DNA of 61,935 nucleotides, taken from the NCBI GenBank assembly GCA_016930235.1, contig JAFGHI010000001.1, positions 1 through 61,935 on the forward strand, written 5' to 3'. Positions 10,045 through 19,712 of the stretch are shown piece after piece. The position numbers and the translations under genes are program-made. How positions within the stretch are numbered: position 1 is the stretch's first letter; each line of letters begins with the position of its first letter. The notes under the pieces were generated by a model that saw only the letters and a list, made by a program, of their open reading frames with translations, did not search any database and was not told the origin of the DNA. Source of the stretch: Candidatus Omnitrophota bacterium. Its GTDB lineage: Bacteria; Omnitrophota; Omnitrophia; Omnitrophales; Aquincolibacteriaceae.

Positions 10045-10476
10045 ATGTTCAAGATGAGGAAGAAATATAAAGTTGAAAATATGAGGCGTTTTAAAAGATT
10101 GCAGGCCGATTACCTCGTGAAATTTCAAAAGGTCTCCTCGGACGAAGAACCGTCGCTCGCCAATATTAAAGATATCAGTGCGGGCGGGTTGAAATTTTGG
10201 TCGAAGCAATTGTTTCCCGAAGGGACACTCCTGAAGATTGAAGCGTGGGTTCCCCCCATCGAAAAGACACTTGTGACCCTCGGGAAAATTATCCGGATTC
10301 GTCGTGCACGAAAAAGCGTCTATTTTTATTATGGGATTGAGTTTGTGGAGCTTTCCAAAGACGATAAGATGCTGTTGAACGAATTTATCGAGTCGATGGC
10401 TCATGAAACAAAGGGGTACCCTTTTGTTTCGCATGCGGATATTGTTGAACGCCAAGTTTTAGAAGCGATAGGATAA
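10045..10476 (+). CDS. PilZ domain protein (probable c-di-GMP receptor)
   Basis: A 143-residue single-domain PilZ protein. Both ligand motifs are visible: RRFKR near residue 13-17 (the RxxxR motif) and DISAGG near residue 48 (the DxSxxG motif), so binding of c-di-GMP is expected. A downstream effector domain is absent. It sits between ruvA and ruvB in the same direction with short gaps (59 bp upstream, none downstream), so it is likely co-transcribed, although no functional link with recombination is known. An in-frame ATG four codons into the gene is an alternative start. The c-di-GMP target is unknown. Confidence 0.85.
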   Translation: MFKMRKKYKVENMRRFKRLQADYLVKFQKVSSDEEPSLANIKDISAGGLKFWSKQLFPEGTLLKIEAWVPPIEKTLVTLGKIIRIRRARKSVYFYYGIEFVELSKDDKMLLNEFIESMAHETKGYPFVSHADIVERQVLEAIG

Positions 10477-11505
10477 GTGGATCTTATGGATGAAGACCGG
10501 TTTCTCGCTCAAACGAAAAGACCCGAAGATGAAGAGTTAGATTTGACGCTCCGTCCCAATACTCTCGAAGAGTTTATCGGGCAAAAGAAACTCAAGGAAA
10601 ATCTCTGGATCTTCATTGAGGCTGCGCGAAGGCGCAAAGAACCTCTTGACCACACCTTGTTTTTTGGACCGCCGGGTTTAGGGAAAACAACCTTGGCTCA
10701 TATTGTGGCCAGGGAAATGAAGGCCAATATCCGGATGACTTCCGGGCCGGTGCTTGAACGCCCCGGCGATTTGGCGGGTCTCCTGACTAATTTGGAGCAA
10801 GGGGATGTCCTTTTTGTGGACGAAATTCATCGGATTTCTCATGTCGTCGAGGAATACCTTTATCCTGCTATGGAAGATTTGTGCATCGATATTATGATTG
10901 ATAAAGGCCCCAATGCGCGTTCGGTCAAAATCAATATTCCTCCTTTTACCCTCATCGGAGCGACCACCCGGAGCGGACTTCTGACGGCCCCGCTTCGTTC
11001 GCGGTTCGGCATCGTTGAGCGGCTCGACTATTACGGCAATGAGGATCTGGCTCAGATCATTCACCGTTCGAGCCGCATCTTGAAGATCGAGATTGATCCG
11101 GCAGGTGAGAATGAAATTGCACGTAGGTCGCGGGGAACCCCTCGGGTCGCCAATCGTTTGTTAAGGAGAGTGCGTGATTATGCGGAAGTGAAAGCGGATG
11201 GCCGCATCACAACTGAGGTGGCGGATCAGGCCCTGAAGATGCTGGAGGTGGATCATGAGGGTCTTGATCCGATGGATAAACGTATTTTGGATTATATCCT
11301 GCGTGAATGTGACGGAGGTCCTGTCGGGATCGGGAGCTTGGCCGTCGGAGTCAGCGAAGAAGCCGAAACCATCGAAGAGATCTATGAGCCGTATTTGATC
11401 CAAAGGGGTTTCTTGAAGAGGACGTCCTCCGGGAGGGTCCTAACCCGGAGGGCTTATGAGCATTTCAAGATAAAACCACCTTCCCAAACAGAGGAGCTTT
11501 TCTAG
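10477..11505 (+). CDS. ruvB: Holliday junction DNA helicase motor RuvB
   Basis: AAA+ ring ATPase driving branch migration with RuvA. Walker A is GPPGLGKTT, Walker B is VLFVDEIHR, and [17 protein letters not shown] contains sensor 1 and the arginine finger region; the C-terminal winged helix follows. The [12 protein letters not shown] start of homology is about residue 25. A GTG directly after the PilZ stop (10477) or an ATG at 10486 could begin translation; neither has ideal Shine-Dalgarno spacing. Length 339-342 residues is normal. Confidence 0.96.
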   Translation: MDLMDEDRFLAQTKRPEDEELDLTLRPNTLEEFIGQKKLKENLWIFIEAARRRKEPLDHTLFFGPPGLGKTTLAHIVAREMKANIRMTSGPVLERPGDLAGLLTNLEQGDVLFVDEIHRISHVVEEYLYPAMEDLCIDIMIDKGPNARSVKINIPPFTLIGATTRSGLLTAPLRSRFGIVERLDYYGNEDLAQIIHRSSRILKIEIDPAGENEIARRSRGTPRVANRLLRRVRDYAEVKADGRITTEVADQALKMLEVDHEGLDPMDKRILDYILRECDGGPVGIGSLAVGVSEEAETIEEIYEPYLIQRGFLKRTSSGRVLTRRAYEHFKIKPPSQTEELF

Positions 11506-11679
11506 AGCAGTCAGTTTTCCCTCGAAGTCTAAGTAAAAAGGTTTTTTTTGTCGATAATGATAGGATAAGGTAGCGTGTATCTTTCTCGCTGCAGCCGGCT
11601 CTTTGTTATAAACTCCGTTGCTTCCTGAACTTAGGTTATGTTATCATCATTTCCCTAAGTTGCCGAGGAGGTTTCCGGA
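11506..11679. other. Intergenic gap before DUF2905-cdaA
   Basis: This 174-bp gap probably separates two transcription units. A weak promoter-like pair, TTGCTT (11618-11623) and TATCAT (11642-11647) with 18 bp between, is visible. No terminator hairpin is obvious. Confidence 0.3.
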
Positions 11680-11895
11680 ATGAATGAAATGTCCCGAATC
11701 TTGATCGGAGCGGGTGTTGTACTTGTCATCACCGGAGTGATGGCGGGATTGTTCTCGAAATTTTCCGGGATTGGAAAACTTCCGGGAGATCTTGTGATTA
11801 GGCGAGGGGATTTTTCATTTTATTTTCCAGTCGTGACTTGTTTAGTGATGAGTGTTCTTTTGACGTTTTTATTGAATTTCTTCGGGAGAAAATAA
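11680..11895 (+). CDS. DUF2905 small membrane protein
   Basis: A 71-residue protein with two predicted membrane helices (about residues 6-24 and 49-68) and the central GKLPGDLVIRRGDFSFYFP segment that defines DUF2905. Function unknown. GAGGAGG eight bases upstream supports the ATG at 11680. It is three bases ahead of cdaA, so co-expression with c-di-AMP synthesis is likely, though no direct role is established. Confidence 0.85.
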   Translation: MNEMSRILIGAGVVLVITGVMAGLFSKFSGIGKLPGDLVIRRGDFSFYFPVVTCLVMSVLLTFLLNFFGRK

Positions 11896-11898
11896 CGA

Positions 11899-12714
11899 AT
11901 GATGGATTTTCTTTTAATGTTGTGGCGCCCTTTACTCGAAATCCTTTTTATCTGGGTCCTTCTTTATTACCTCATCCGGTTCTTTCAAGGCACTCGCGCC
12001 ATGCAGGTTCTGATGGGGCTCATCATTTTGGCAGCCATTTTTAACGTTGCTAAGGTTTTGGAACTCAATACCATTAACTGGGTTTTAACCAAACTCTTCG
12101 CGGTTGGAGTGGTTGCGCTTCTTATTATCTTTCAGCCGGAGTTGCGGCGTGGCTTGGCGAGAATCGGGCAAAATACCTTTGCGGGGGCCTTCTTGAAAAA
12201 AGGCGGAACCATTGATGAATTAGTGCAGGCGTGCGAACATTTGTCCCGCAACCGTATCGGGGCCCTTGTTGCCCTTGAAAGAAATATCGGCCTTAAGAAT
12301 TATATCGAGGGCGGTATCGTTCTGGATGCCCAAGTAAGCGCCGAATTGTTGATCACGCTATTTGCTCCGAACACTCCGACCCATGATGGAGGCGTCATTA
12401 TCCAAGGAGACCGGATTGCTTCTTGCGGGGCCCTTTTCCCTTTGAGCCAGAATGTCGATTTGGCGAGGTCCTTGGGGACCCGGCACCGGGCGGCAATTGG
12501 TCTGACAGAAGAATGTGACGCCGTCTGCGTTGTTTGTTCGGAAGAAACAGGTTCGATTTCGGTGGCGGTTTACGGGAAATTTACCCGTGAGTTGAACACC
12601 GAGGGATTGAAGCGTGTTTTAATGAGCCTTTTTAAGGCCCCCCAAAAGAGAAAAACATTTCGGGAAATGATTCAAGAAAATCTGAAGATTCTTAGAATGG
12701 GAGGGGAATCATGA
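11899..12714 (+). CDS. cdaA: Diadenylate cyclase (CdaA/DacA type)
   Basis: Membrane-bound enzyme making c-di-AMP from two ATP. Three N-terminal membrane helices (about residues 5-80) precede the DisA_N domain. The catalytic region reads THDGGVII at about 161-168, where many homologues have DGA, and the RHR motif is at 195-197, followed by SEETGSISVA. Length 271 residues is typical. Two adjacent ATGs (11899, 11902) could start it. It overlaps ybbR by four bases; the cdaA-ybbR(cdaR) pairing is the classical c-di-AMP operon, in which YbbR modulates the cyclase. No c-di-AMP phosphodiesterase or receptor is recognised in the window. Confidence 0.94.
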   Translation: MMDFLLMLWRPLLEILFIWVLLYYLIRFFQGTRAMQVLMGLIILAAIFNVAKVLELNTINWVLTKLFAVGVVALLIIFQPELRRGLARIGQNTFAGAFLKKGGTIDELVQACEHLSRNRIGALVALERNIGLKNYIEGGIVLDAQVSAELLITLFAPNTPTHDGGVIIQGDRIASCGALFPLSQNVDLARSLGTRHRAAIGLTEECDAVCVVCSEETGSISVAVYGKFTRELNTEGLKRVLMSLFKAPQKRKTFREMIQENLKILRMGGES

Positions 12715-13640
12715 TCCAGTGGTTTTACCGTGATTTGGGGCTGAAACTTATCGCCCTTTTTCTTGCGGTCGGATTGTGGTACTACGCGGTGGGGGAAGAG
12801 GGGATCGAAGTGACGCGGAGCGTCCCGTTGGAGATTGAACTTAAAAATGAGCAGATGAGTATCTTGAAAAAATCCGTGGAAGCGGTCCAAGTGACTTTTT
12901 TAGCCCCCCGCGCGGTTTTGTCCGAATTGACCGTGGCCGAATTGAAGGCGAAGCATACGATCGGCCAGGATGTAAAAACCGCGGGTGATTATTCCTTCCG
13001 TGTCGAGGCGGGGGCCATTGAACTTCCTGATCCTCAGATCCGTGTGGTCGGAATTGATCCTGAAGTGGTTCATGTGACCCTGGATGAATTGATTGTTCAG
13101 AAGTTGAAAATCCAACCCAATCTGGTTGGAGACCCTGCGTTTGGTTATACGGTCGATCAGGGAGAAATCCAGCTCAACCCGAACGCCATTTTGATTGGCG
13201 GACCCAAAGGGCAATTGGAGCAACTGGATGCGGTGCAAACAGAACCGATCGATTTAGTCGGCCGCATCCGGTCTTTCCGGCGTACGGTGACCTTGGACCT
13301 TCCCCCCAATGTGAAACCGATGAGTGAAGCGATGATCGATGTTTATATCCCCATCCGGGAAGAACTGGGCGAGAAAACCTTTGAAAATATTCCGGTCAAA
13401 GTGATGAGGACTCCCGACGGGCCTGAACGGCTGACGATTGAACCGTCTTCTATTTCTTTTGCCCTGAAAGGGTCCGTGGCCCAGCTTGAAAGGTTAATCC
13501 CGGAAAAGATTCTGGCCTATGTGGATGTTTCCGAGTTGCCTGCCGGTGAGCACCGGTCTCCCGTCAAATTGTTTCTTCCAGAAGGCGTCAATCTGAAAGA
13601 CGAAGCCCCCGGTGTGACGATCCAAATTCGTAAGGGATAG
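12711..13640 (+). CDS. ybbR: YbbR-domain protein (CdaR-like regulator of CdaA)
   Basis: One N-terminal membrane helix (about residues 8-25, LGLKLIALFLAVGLWYYAV) anchors an extracytoplasmic part with three or so YbbR repeats, seen as recurring P-x-(V/I)-x-L-x-G-P-like segments (for example ILIGGPKGQLEQLDAV and ISFALKGSVAQLERL). Homologues bind CdaA and tune c-di-AMP output. The ATG overlaps the cdaA stop. Length 309 residues is within the family range. Followed seven bases later by pdxJ. Confidence 0.88.
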   Translation: MIQWFYRDLGLKLIALFLAVGLWYYAVGEEGIEVTRSVPLEIELKNEQMSILKKSVEAVQVTFLAPRAVLSELTVAELKAKHTIGQDVKTAGDYSFRVEAGAIELPDPQIRVVGIDPEVVHVTLDELIVQKLKIQPNLVGDPAFGYTVDQGEIQLNPNAILIGGPKGQLEQLDAVQTEPIDLVGRIRSFRRTVTLDLPPNVKPMSEAMIDVYIPIREELGEKTFENIPVKVMRTPDGPERLTIEPSSISFALKGSVAQLERLIPEKILAYVDVSELPAGEHRSPVKLFLPEGVNLKDEAPGVTIQIRKG

Positions 13641-13647
13641 TTTCCTC

Positions 13648-14370
13648 ATGAGAAAAAAAATACAATTGGGTGTCAATATCGATCATGTGGCGACTCTTCG
13701 TCAGGCCCGGGGTGGCGTGAATCCAGAGCCCTTACACGCTGCCAGGGAAGCTGAAAAAGGGGGTGCCGACGGGATTACGGTTCATCTTCGTGAAGACCGG
13801 CGGCACATTCAAGATCATGACATATACGCCTTAAAAAAAAGCTGCCGTGTCCCCTTAAATTTGGAAATGGCTTTATCTCCGGAAATTGTCAGGATTGCCC
13901 TGCGATTGCGTCCCCAGAAAGTGTGCTTCGTCCCGGAAAAGAGAAAAGAATTAACGACAGAAGGCGGTTTGGATGCCTATGCCAAGAGAATTCTTTTAAA
14001 GAAGCTTGTGCCCAAGTTCCGAAAAAAGGGGATTGAGGTCTCCCTTTTTATTGATCCTTTATGGCAGCAAATACGGACGGCTGCTTGGGTCGGGGCCCCT
14101 GCGATTGAGATCCATACCGGGGCTTATGCGAATGCCCAAGGCGCGAAACAAAAAAAAGAACTTAACCGTCTTCGAGCGGCAGCCAAAGAAGCTCACAAAC
14201 TTGGATTAAAGGTCCATGCAGGGCATGGTCTTGATTATGAAAATGTCAAATCGGTTGCCCGAATCCCTGAAATTGTGGAGCTCAATATCGGGCATTCCAT
14301 TATCAGTCAAGCGATGCAGGTCGGTGTCCGTCAAGCGGTTAAACAAATGAAGAGACTTATGCGGCGATGA
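13648..14370 (+). CDS. pdxJ: Pyridoxine 5'-phosphate synthase
   Basis: TIM-barrel enzyme condensing 1-deoxyxylulose 5-phosphate with 3-amino-2-oxopropyl phosphate in the DXP-dependent vitamin B6 pathway. LGVNIDHVATLRQARG at the start, ITVHLREDRRHIQD, NLEMALS, and the C-terminal HAGHGLDYENV and ELNIGHSII are family hallmarks. Length 240 residues is normal. It overlaps nnrD by four bases. The pathway shares DXP with the isoprenoid route served by dxr elsewhere in this window. Confidence 0.95.
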   Translation: MRKKIQLGVNIDHVATLRQARGGVNPEPLHAAREAEKGGADGITVHLREDRRHIQDHDIYALKKSCRVPLNLEMALSPEIVRIALRLRPQKVCFVPEKRKELTTEGGLDAYAKRILLKKLVPKFRKKGIEVSLFIDPLWQQIRTAAWVGAPAIEIHTGAYANAQGAKQKKELNRLRAAAKEAHKLGLKVHAGHGLDYENVKSVARIPEIVELNIGHSIISQAMQVGVRQAVKQMKRLMRR

Positions 14371-15233
14371 TCAGAAAAATTCTTAAGAAAAAGTGGAAGC
14401 CGAGAAAGAAAACCGCACATAAAGGCGATTTTGGACGTGTCCTGCTCTTGGCCGGTTCACGCGGCCTTACCGGAGCGGCTTATTTATCAAGTCTTGCATG
14501 TGTCCGTGCAGGGGCGGGACTTGTGACGCTGGGATGCCCTGAAAAAGTTTATCCCATCTTAGCCAGGCGTTCCCAGGAAGTTATGGTCAAACCCTTTCCC
14601 TCGACCCGTGAAGGGAGCTTTTCCGTGAAGGCGCTCGGGCCGATCCTTCGTTTTCTCAAAAACCAGAATGTTCTCGCCATCGGCCCAGGTTTGTCGCAGG
14701 ACAGCGACACTCAGAAATTGGTGCGCCGTGTGTTAGCTAAGAGTGTTGCCATGATCGTGATCGATGCCGACGGCTTGAATGCGTTGAAAGGGCACACTCA
14801 GGAGTTAAAAAAATGTATAGGGAGGGCGGTGATAACACCTCATCCCGGTGAATTTGTCCGTTTGTTCGGAGGAAAGCTTTCGGACAGTGATAAGGTTCGC
14901 AGGAAGCGTGCCGTGGAAGTTGCCAAGAAATATCATGTTGTTGTTGTGCTGAAAGGACATCGTACGGTGGTTGCCGACCCTCGGGGGAAGGTCTATATCA
15001 ACCGGACAGGAAACCCCGGGATGGCCACTGGAGGGACGGGTGATGTTTTAACGGGGATCATCGCAGCTTTGATCGGTCAGAAATTTTCTCTTTTTGATGC
15101 CGCTTGTTTTGGAGTTTATCTTCACGGGCTTTCGGGGGATCGTGCCGCAAAAAAAGTGGGGGAAGTCAGTTTGGCGGCGGGAGACCTGATCGAGGCCTTG
15201 CCTGCCGCCATTCAATCCGTTCTCGGTGCGTGA
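14367..15233 (+). CDS. nnrD: ADP-dependent NAD(P)H-hydrate dehydratase
   Basis: Repairs hydrated NAD(P)H. Only the ribokinase-like C-terminal domain of YjeF is present; the N-terminal epimerase domain (NnrE), fused in many bacteria, is missing here. Key segments are GRVLLLAGSRGLTGAAYLSS, AIGPGLSQ, VIDADGLNAL, ITPHPGEF, LKGHRTVVADP and the GNPGMATGGTGDVLTG loop. Length 288 residues suits the stand-alone domain. Its stop codon abuts the stop codon of the convergent hppA with no bases between, so any terminators must lie inside the neighbouring gene. Confidence 0.92.
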   Translation: MIRKILKKKWKPRKKTAHKGDFGRVLLLAGSRGLTGAAYLSSLACVRAGAGLVTLGCPEKVYPILARRSQEVMVKPFPSTREGSFSVKALGPILRFLKNQNVLAIGPGLSQDSDTQKLVRRVLAKSVAMIVIDADGLNALKGHTQELKKCIGRAVITPHPGEFVRLFGGKLSDSDKVRRKRAVEVAKKYHVVVVLKGHRTVVADPRGKVYINRTGNPGMATGGTGDVLTGIIAALIGQKFSLFDAACFGVYLHGLSGDRAAKKVGEVSLAAGDLIEALPAAIQSVLGA

Positions 15234-17339
15234 TTAGAATAGAGAATTCTTCAGAATGAAGGATGCAAGGACAATCGCGACCATCGACATCAACTTAATT
15301 AGGATGTTCAGCGAGGGTCCTGCCGTATCTTTAAAAGGGTCGCCCACGGTATCACCGACGACTGCTGCTTTATGAGCGGCCGATCCTTTCCCTCCGTGTG
15401 CGCCTTCTTCAATATATTTTTTGGCGTTATCCCAGGCCCCACCCGCTGCTGCCATAAAAACGGCAAGTACGAATCCTGAAACGAGGGCTCCTAAGAGTAA
15501 ACCGACTTCTCCTTCCACACCCAGGAGCCATCCGACGAGGGCCGGAGCCACGAGGGCTAAAGATGCCGCGGCCAGCATTTCTTTTTGGGCCGCTGCCGTA
15601 ACAATCTGGACGCAATGACCGTATTCCGGTTTTCCCGTTCCGTCCAAGAGCCCCTTAATTTCCTTGAATTGACGGCGGACTTCAACCACAACCTTGCTGG
15701 CGGCACGACCGACGGAATTCATTAAAAGGGCACAGAAGACAAAAGGCAGCATACCTCCGATAAAAAGTCCCACAATAAGTCTTGGATTGCTCACGGCGAA
15801 ACTGGTGGGCCCTCCGAGTTTTACGATCAAATCTTTGTAGGCAACGATCAAAACAAGAGCGGTCAAGGCTGCTGAAGCAATGGCAAAACCCTTGCCTGTG
15901 GCGGCCGTGGTGTTCCCAAGACTATCCAAAGCATCCGTTCTTTGGCGGACCTTAGGATCCAGGCCTGCCATTTGTGCGTTGCCGCCGGCGTTGTCGGCGA
16001 TCGGGCCGTAAGCATCGGAAGCCAGGGTGATACTTAAGGTGGATAAAAGGCCGACGCTTGCAATCCCAATGCCGTAGAGCCCCTGGGAAAAATTCTGTAT
16101 CCCGCCCGAACACCAGAAGGCGCACAAGATGGCTGCTGAAACGAAAATGACCGGTAATGCGGTTGCCATCATTCCCACGCCGATTCCGGAAATAATGACT
16201 GTGCCCGGGCCTGTGAGGGCACTGTCGGCAATGTTCTTAACGGGAGAATAAAACGAAGAGGTAAAATACTCAGTTGCCAGACTGATCAAAACGCCCGATG
16301 TCAGTCCCGCAATAATGGCCCAAAAGAACCCGAAATTAGCTTTACCCAAACAGGCCGGGACCAGGAAAAATGAAAAAATAGCAACGGCAATGCTGGCGAC
16401 AATGACCCCCGAGCGAAGCGCTTTCAGGAGCTGTTCTTGGGAGGCTGTTTCTCCCGTTCGAATGAAGAAGAATCCGATTATGGAAGCCACAATACCGCAC
16501 GCGGCTAGTCCAAGAGGCAAAGCCATTCCCGCAAAACCCAGGCCTGCGCTTGCTGCAAGGGCCATAGCAGCGATTATCGAACCGACATAAGATTCAAAGA
16601 GATCGGCCCCCATGCCTGCAACATCACCCACGTTGTCACCGACGTTATCGGCAATCACCGCCGGGTTCCTGGGATCATCTTCAGGGATCCCTGCCTCGAT
16701 TTTTCCGACCAGGTCCGCTCCGACATCAGCTGCTTTAGTGAAAATACCGCCGCCGACACGTGCAAAAAGGGCTTGAGCGCTTGCGCCGATCCCGAAAGGG
16801 AGAATGGTTTGCGATATGAGCTGGAGGGTGTCCATATTTCGGAATTCAGGAGAATGGGAAAAGAAATAACGAAGCACAAAAAACCAAATGGCCACATATA
16901 AAGTACCGAGCCCGACGACCACAAATCCCATCACAGCACCGCCGGAAAAAGAAACCTGAAGCGCTTTATTCAAACTTGTAATGGCGGCCTGAGCTGTCCG
17001 GCTTGAGGCCCGAGTGGCGATGGCCATTCCGATATAACCTGCGACGGCGGAAAAAAGACCTCCAACCAAAAAGGCGATGGGGATAAAAAAGGTGAAATAT
17101 TTCAGATAAGAAAGCAGCACCAACAATGCGGAAATAATCAGGAAAAAAATAGAAACGCCTAAGTATTGCTGCTTTAAGTAAGCACCGGCCCCTTCCCGCA
17201 CGGCTTTTGCGATTTCCACCATCTTTTCGTTTCCGTCCGGTGATTTAAGAACCCGTATTGCCAGTCCTGCGGCAAAGATGAGCCCGATGAAAGCGCCAAT
17301 GAGTCCAAAAGCTGCGACAAAAGTATACGATAGTTCCAT
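15234..17339 (-). CDS. hppA: Membrane-bound ion-translocating pyrophosphatase (K+-dependent type)
   Basis: Couples pyrophosphate hydrolysis to H+ or Na+ transport. The 701-residue protein has about 16 membrane helices and the conserved loops [48 protein letters not shown] and [16 protein letters not shown], recognisable here by their DNVGD and DPFKD parts. In the segment [12 protein letters not shown] the positions that separate subfamilies carry A and G, which is the K+-dependent pattern (K and T mark the K+-independent type). Pumped ion not decidable by eye. GAGGGAC precedes the ATG. Confidence 0.95.
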   Translation of the reverse strand: MELSYTFVAAFGLIGAFIGLIFAAGLAIRVLKSPDGNEKMVEIAKAVREGAGAYLKQQYLGVSIFFLIISALLVLLSYLKYFTFFIPIAFLVGGLFSAVAGYIGMAIATRASSRTAQAAITSLNKALQVSFSGGAVMGFVVVGLGTLYVAIWFFVLRYFFSHSPEFRNMDTLQLISQTILPFGIGASAQALFARVGGGIFTKAADVGADLVGKIEAGIPEDDPRNPAVIADNVGDNVGDVAGMGADLFESYVGSIIAAMALAASAGLGFAGMALPLGLAACGIVASIIGFFFIRTGETASQEQLLKALRSGVIVASIAVAIFSFFLVPACLGKANFGFFWAIIAGLTSGVLISLATEYFTSSFYSPVKNIADSALTGPGTVIISGIGVGMMATALPVIFVSAAILCAFWCSGGIQNFSQGLYGIGIASVGLLSTLSITLASDAYGPIADNAGGNAQMAGLDPKVRQRTDALDSLGNTTAATGKGFAIASAALTALVLIVAYKDLIVKLGGPTSFAVSNPRLIVGLFIGGMLPFVFCALLMNSVGRAASKVVVEVRRQFKEIKGLLDGTGKPEYGHCVQIVTAAAQKEMLAAASLALVAPALVGWLLGVEGEVGLLLGALVSGFVLAVFMAAAGGAWDNAKKYIEEGAHGGKGSAAHKAAVVGDTVGDPFKDTAGPSLNILIKLMSMVAIVLASFILKNSLF

Positions 17340-17373
17340 GTGTTAAGTCCCTCTATGTTCAAACTGTCATGCT

Positions 17374-17402
17374 GTTTTATTGTTTGTGAAAATGTTTGCC
17401 AA
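17374..17402 (-). promoter_or_regulatory. Possible hppA promoter
   Basis: On the minus strand TTGGCA (17397-17402) and TAAAAC (17374-17379) are 17 bp apart, about 35 bp before the hppA start. Only the -35 box is good. Confidence 0.3.
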
Positions 17403-17467
17403 ATTGGGGGTAAGATTATGAAAGGACGGTATTTTATCGTAACGGCCTTTCAATGACAAGAATCATT

Positions 17468-19327
17468 CTAGGAATTGTTTTGCATGCCTAGGCGCCACCA
17501 GAAGGGGATCAGCAATATGCCCAAAACAGTCAAAGTCATAGAGGTCCAAAATGAATGACCCGTTAGCAGCATGCCAAGCCCTGTCACAAGAAGAAAGGTC
17601 GAAGCCGAGGCGAGAAGCGTTGCGGGAAGCAGGCGTTTGAACCGGTCGATCGATTCATTCTTTTTTTCAAAGGGGCCCCAAAAGCCGGGAGGGCTTACGC
17701 GCGCGTAAAATGTTTCAAGGATTTCTCTCGGTTCGGGCGGTGTCATCAGGGTGACGGCGATGACGCTTAGGGTTGAAATCAAGACCATTAAAAGAAGACG
17801 GTATCCCTCATGAAAATCGGAGAAATAGATAAGAAGAAAAGGGGACGCAAAAACCGAAACGATGCCGGCCGTGATTTCCGACCATAAATTGATCCGGTAC
17901 CAAAGCCATCTCAAAATGAGGACAACGCCCAAGCCGCTTCCGAAAAGCAAACTCAAATGCCAGGCTCCTTGAATGGATTGGAGATTGGCCATGATGATGA
18001 TGGCAATCGTGAGAATCAGTAGATTCGACAATCGGGCAATCCAGACAAGTTCTTTGGAAGAAGGTTTGCGCTTGAGGAATTTCTCCATCAGGAAACGTTT
18101 ATACAAGTCATTGGTCCAGTAAGAAGCACCCCAGTTGAGATGGGTATCGACGGTGGAGGCGAGAGCGGCCAACATTCCCGTAAGCATTAACCCGCGGATA
18201 CCCGGGGGGAGAAAGTCGCGAATTCCGAGTGCAAAGGTTCCTTCCCTGGCAATACGAAAGGCCTCCGAGGCTTCTCCAAGCTGTGGAAGTCCTCCTTGAA
18301 CGGGATAGAGGATCAGAAGCCCTAATGCGATGGGAATCCACAGGAGACTTCTGAGAACGACTTGAGCGCCCGTGAAAAATACGGCCGCGATTTTAGCGTC
18401 ACGGTCAGTTTGGCAGGCCATGGTTCTTTGGGCAAGATAGCCGGTCCCGTCCGAGCTGACTTGAGCAAACCATTGAACAAACAGAACGGCTGTAAAAAGG
18501 AAGGTCATCTCCTGCCACTGAGTTGGGCCAAAAGAGAGCACCCAATGTTGAGAGGGGGTGCCGTAAAGTTCACCGATCTTTTCTGGAAGGGCGCCTACCC
18601 CGCCGATTTTGGTTAAGACGATCCAGGTATAAAAAGCAGTAGCGATCATGGCGATAGCAAACTGAACAATATCGGTGGCAACGACGCTTCTCAGCCCGCC
18701 GGTGGTGGAATAAAGAGTCGTAAAAGCGAGAATAAGCAGAATGGAGATGAGATTGTTGGCGGAATAAATCCAGGTTTGAGGGTCGTTTGCGGGAAGCGTC
18801 GTCATGCTGAATTGCCAGGATTCGAGAAGCTTGGCAATCGGGTCGATGCAGCCTTGCGGGAGCCATTCATGCCAAAGGAGGAAAGGTTCCGAAAGGCGCG
18901 TTGCCGCAATTAAGACCATGGCAAGCACCGTGCAGTTGATCATTGTGCCCATATGAAGGGCCTTGACGGCGCGAAGGATGGAAGCCCCCGGCCCACCATA
19001 TCGAAGTTCGGTAAGTTCAGCGTCCGTCAGCACGCGTGCACGGCGCCAGCAGGCGCCGAAGACAAACCCCATCATCAAAAAGGCGATGGCGTAAATCCAT
19101 AATCGCCAAAGGGAGAAGATGCCGGCAGTGGCGACAAGGCCTGTGACCAGAAGAGGCGTGTCGGCGGCATATTGGGTGGCGGCCATGCTGCATCCGGCTT
19201 GCCAGCCTTTCAACGTCCTTCCTGCGAGGAAATAGTCTTCAAGCCCTCGCGAGGCTTTCTTGCGCATCCAAAAGCCTACGCAAATCGAGTACACGATGAA
19301 GGTTAAGACAATCACAAGATCAATCAT
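17468..19327 (-). CDS. Sodium:solute symporter family transporter
   Basis: A secondary transporter of about 620 residues with some 13-14 predicted membrane helices. The N-terminal GFWMRKKASRGLEDYFLAGRTL and the later ATDIVQFAIAM and ALASTVDTHLNWGASYWTNDLY segments match the SSS family (proline, pantothenate, sialate and similar carriers). Substrate cannot be told from the sequence. The ATG at 19327 is preferred; a TTG two codons earlier also fits. No strong Shine-Dalgarno. It points away from the entericidin gene, so the 175-bp gap holds divergent promoters. Confidence 0.88.
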   Translation of the reverse strand: MIDLVIVLTFIVYSICVGFWMRKKASRGLEDYFLAGRTLKGWQAGCSMAATQYAADTPLLVTGLVATAGIFSLWRLWIYAIAFLMMGFVFGACWRRARVLTDAELTELRYGGPGASILRAVKALHMGTMINCTVLAMVLIAATRLSEPFLLWHEWLPQGCIDPIAKLLESWQFSMTTLPANDPQTWIYSANNLISILLILAFTTLYSTTGGLRSVVATDIVQFAIAMIATAFYTWIVLTKIGGVGALPEKIGELYGTPSQHWVLSFGPTQWQEMTFLFTAVLFVQWFAQVSSDGTGYLAQRTMACQTDRDAKIAAVFFTGAQVVLRSLLWIPIALGLLILYPVQGGLPQLGEASEAFRIAREGTFALGIRDFLPPGIRGLMLTGMLAALASTVDTHLNWGASYWTNDLYKRFLMEKFLKRKPSSKELVWIARLSNLLILTIAIIIMANLQSIQGAWHLSLLFGSGLGVVLILRWLWYRINLWSEITAGIVSVFASPFLLIYFSDFHEGYRLLLMVLISTLSVIAVTLMTPPEPREILETFYARVSPPGFWGPFEKKNESIDRFKRLLPATLLASASTFLLVTGLGMLLTGHSFWTSMTLTVLGILLIPFWWRLGMQNNS

Positions 19328-19423
19328 GATCAAAATTCATCATACCATGAACTTTTTTGGGATGCACTCCTTTCCGGGACGTTATCCGGCTGTCAATTCT
19401 CCTCGTAAAGAAGAAAAATTCCG

Positions 19424-19452
19424 TTGCAGAAGAAGTCGATCCCCGTTAGCAT
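19424..19452 (+). promoter_or_regulatory. Possible promoter of the entericidin-like gene
   Basis: TTGCAG (19424-19429) and TAGCAT (19447-19452) are 17 bp apart and end 50 bp before the start codon. Confidence 0.4.
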
Positions 19453-19502
19453 ATCTTCTTGAACGTATCTCCCGGGATGAGAATAAGTTAAGGAGAATTT
19501 TG

Positions 19503-19649
19503 ATGTCAAGAAGACTCAAAGCAGTTCTTTTGATCCTGCTATTTGCTTTTTTAATCGAACTGACAGGTTGCGGAGAAACGGTGCGTGGCATGGGCCGTGA
19601 TCTCGCCCGTGTCGGACGCGGAATCAAGACGATTTTTATTTCAGATTAA
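19503..19649 (+). CDS. Entericidin A/B-like small lipoprotein
   Basis: A 48-residue lipoprotein. A basic N-terminus (MSRRLK) and hydrophobic stretch lead to a lipobox (IELTGCGE), and the mature part GETVRGMGRDLARVGRGIKT follows the entericidin pattern C-x-x-T-x-x-G-x-G-x-D. TAAGGAGA lies at a good distance from the ATG. Entericidins are stress-induced outer-membrane-associated lipoproteins; whether this one acts in cell lysis is unknown. The real gene is much shorter than the open frame around it. Confidence 0.75.
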   Translation: MSRRLKAVLLILLFAFLIELTGCGETVRGMGRDLARVGRGIKTIFISD

Positions 19650-19712
19650 GCCAAAGCGAAGATCCGTTGCCCAGAAGGCGGATCCTATCTAGAAAACGCA
19701 TAAGGTCATCCA

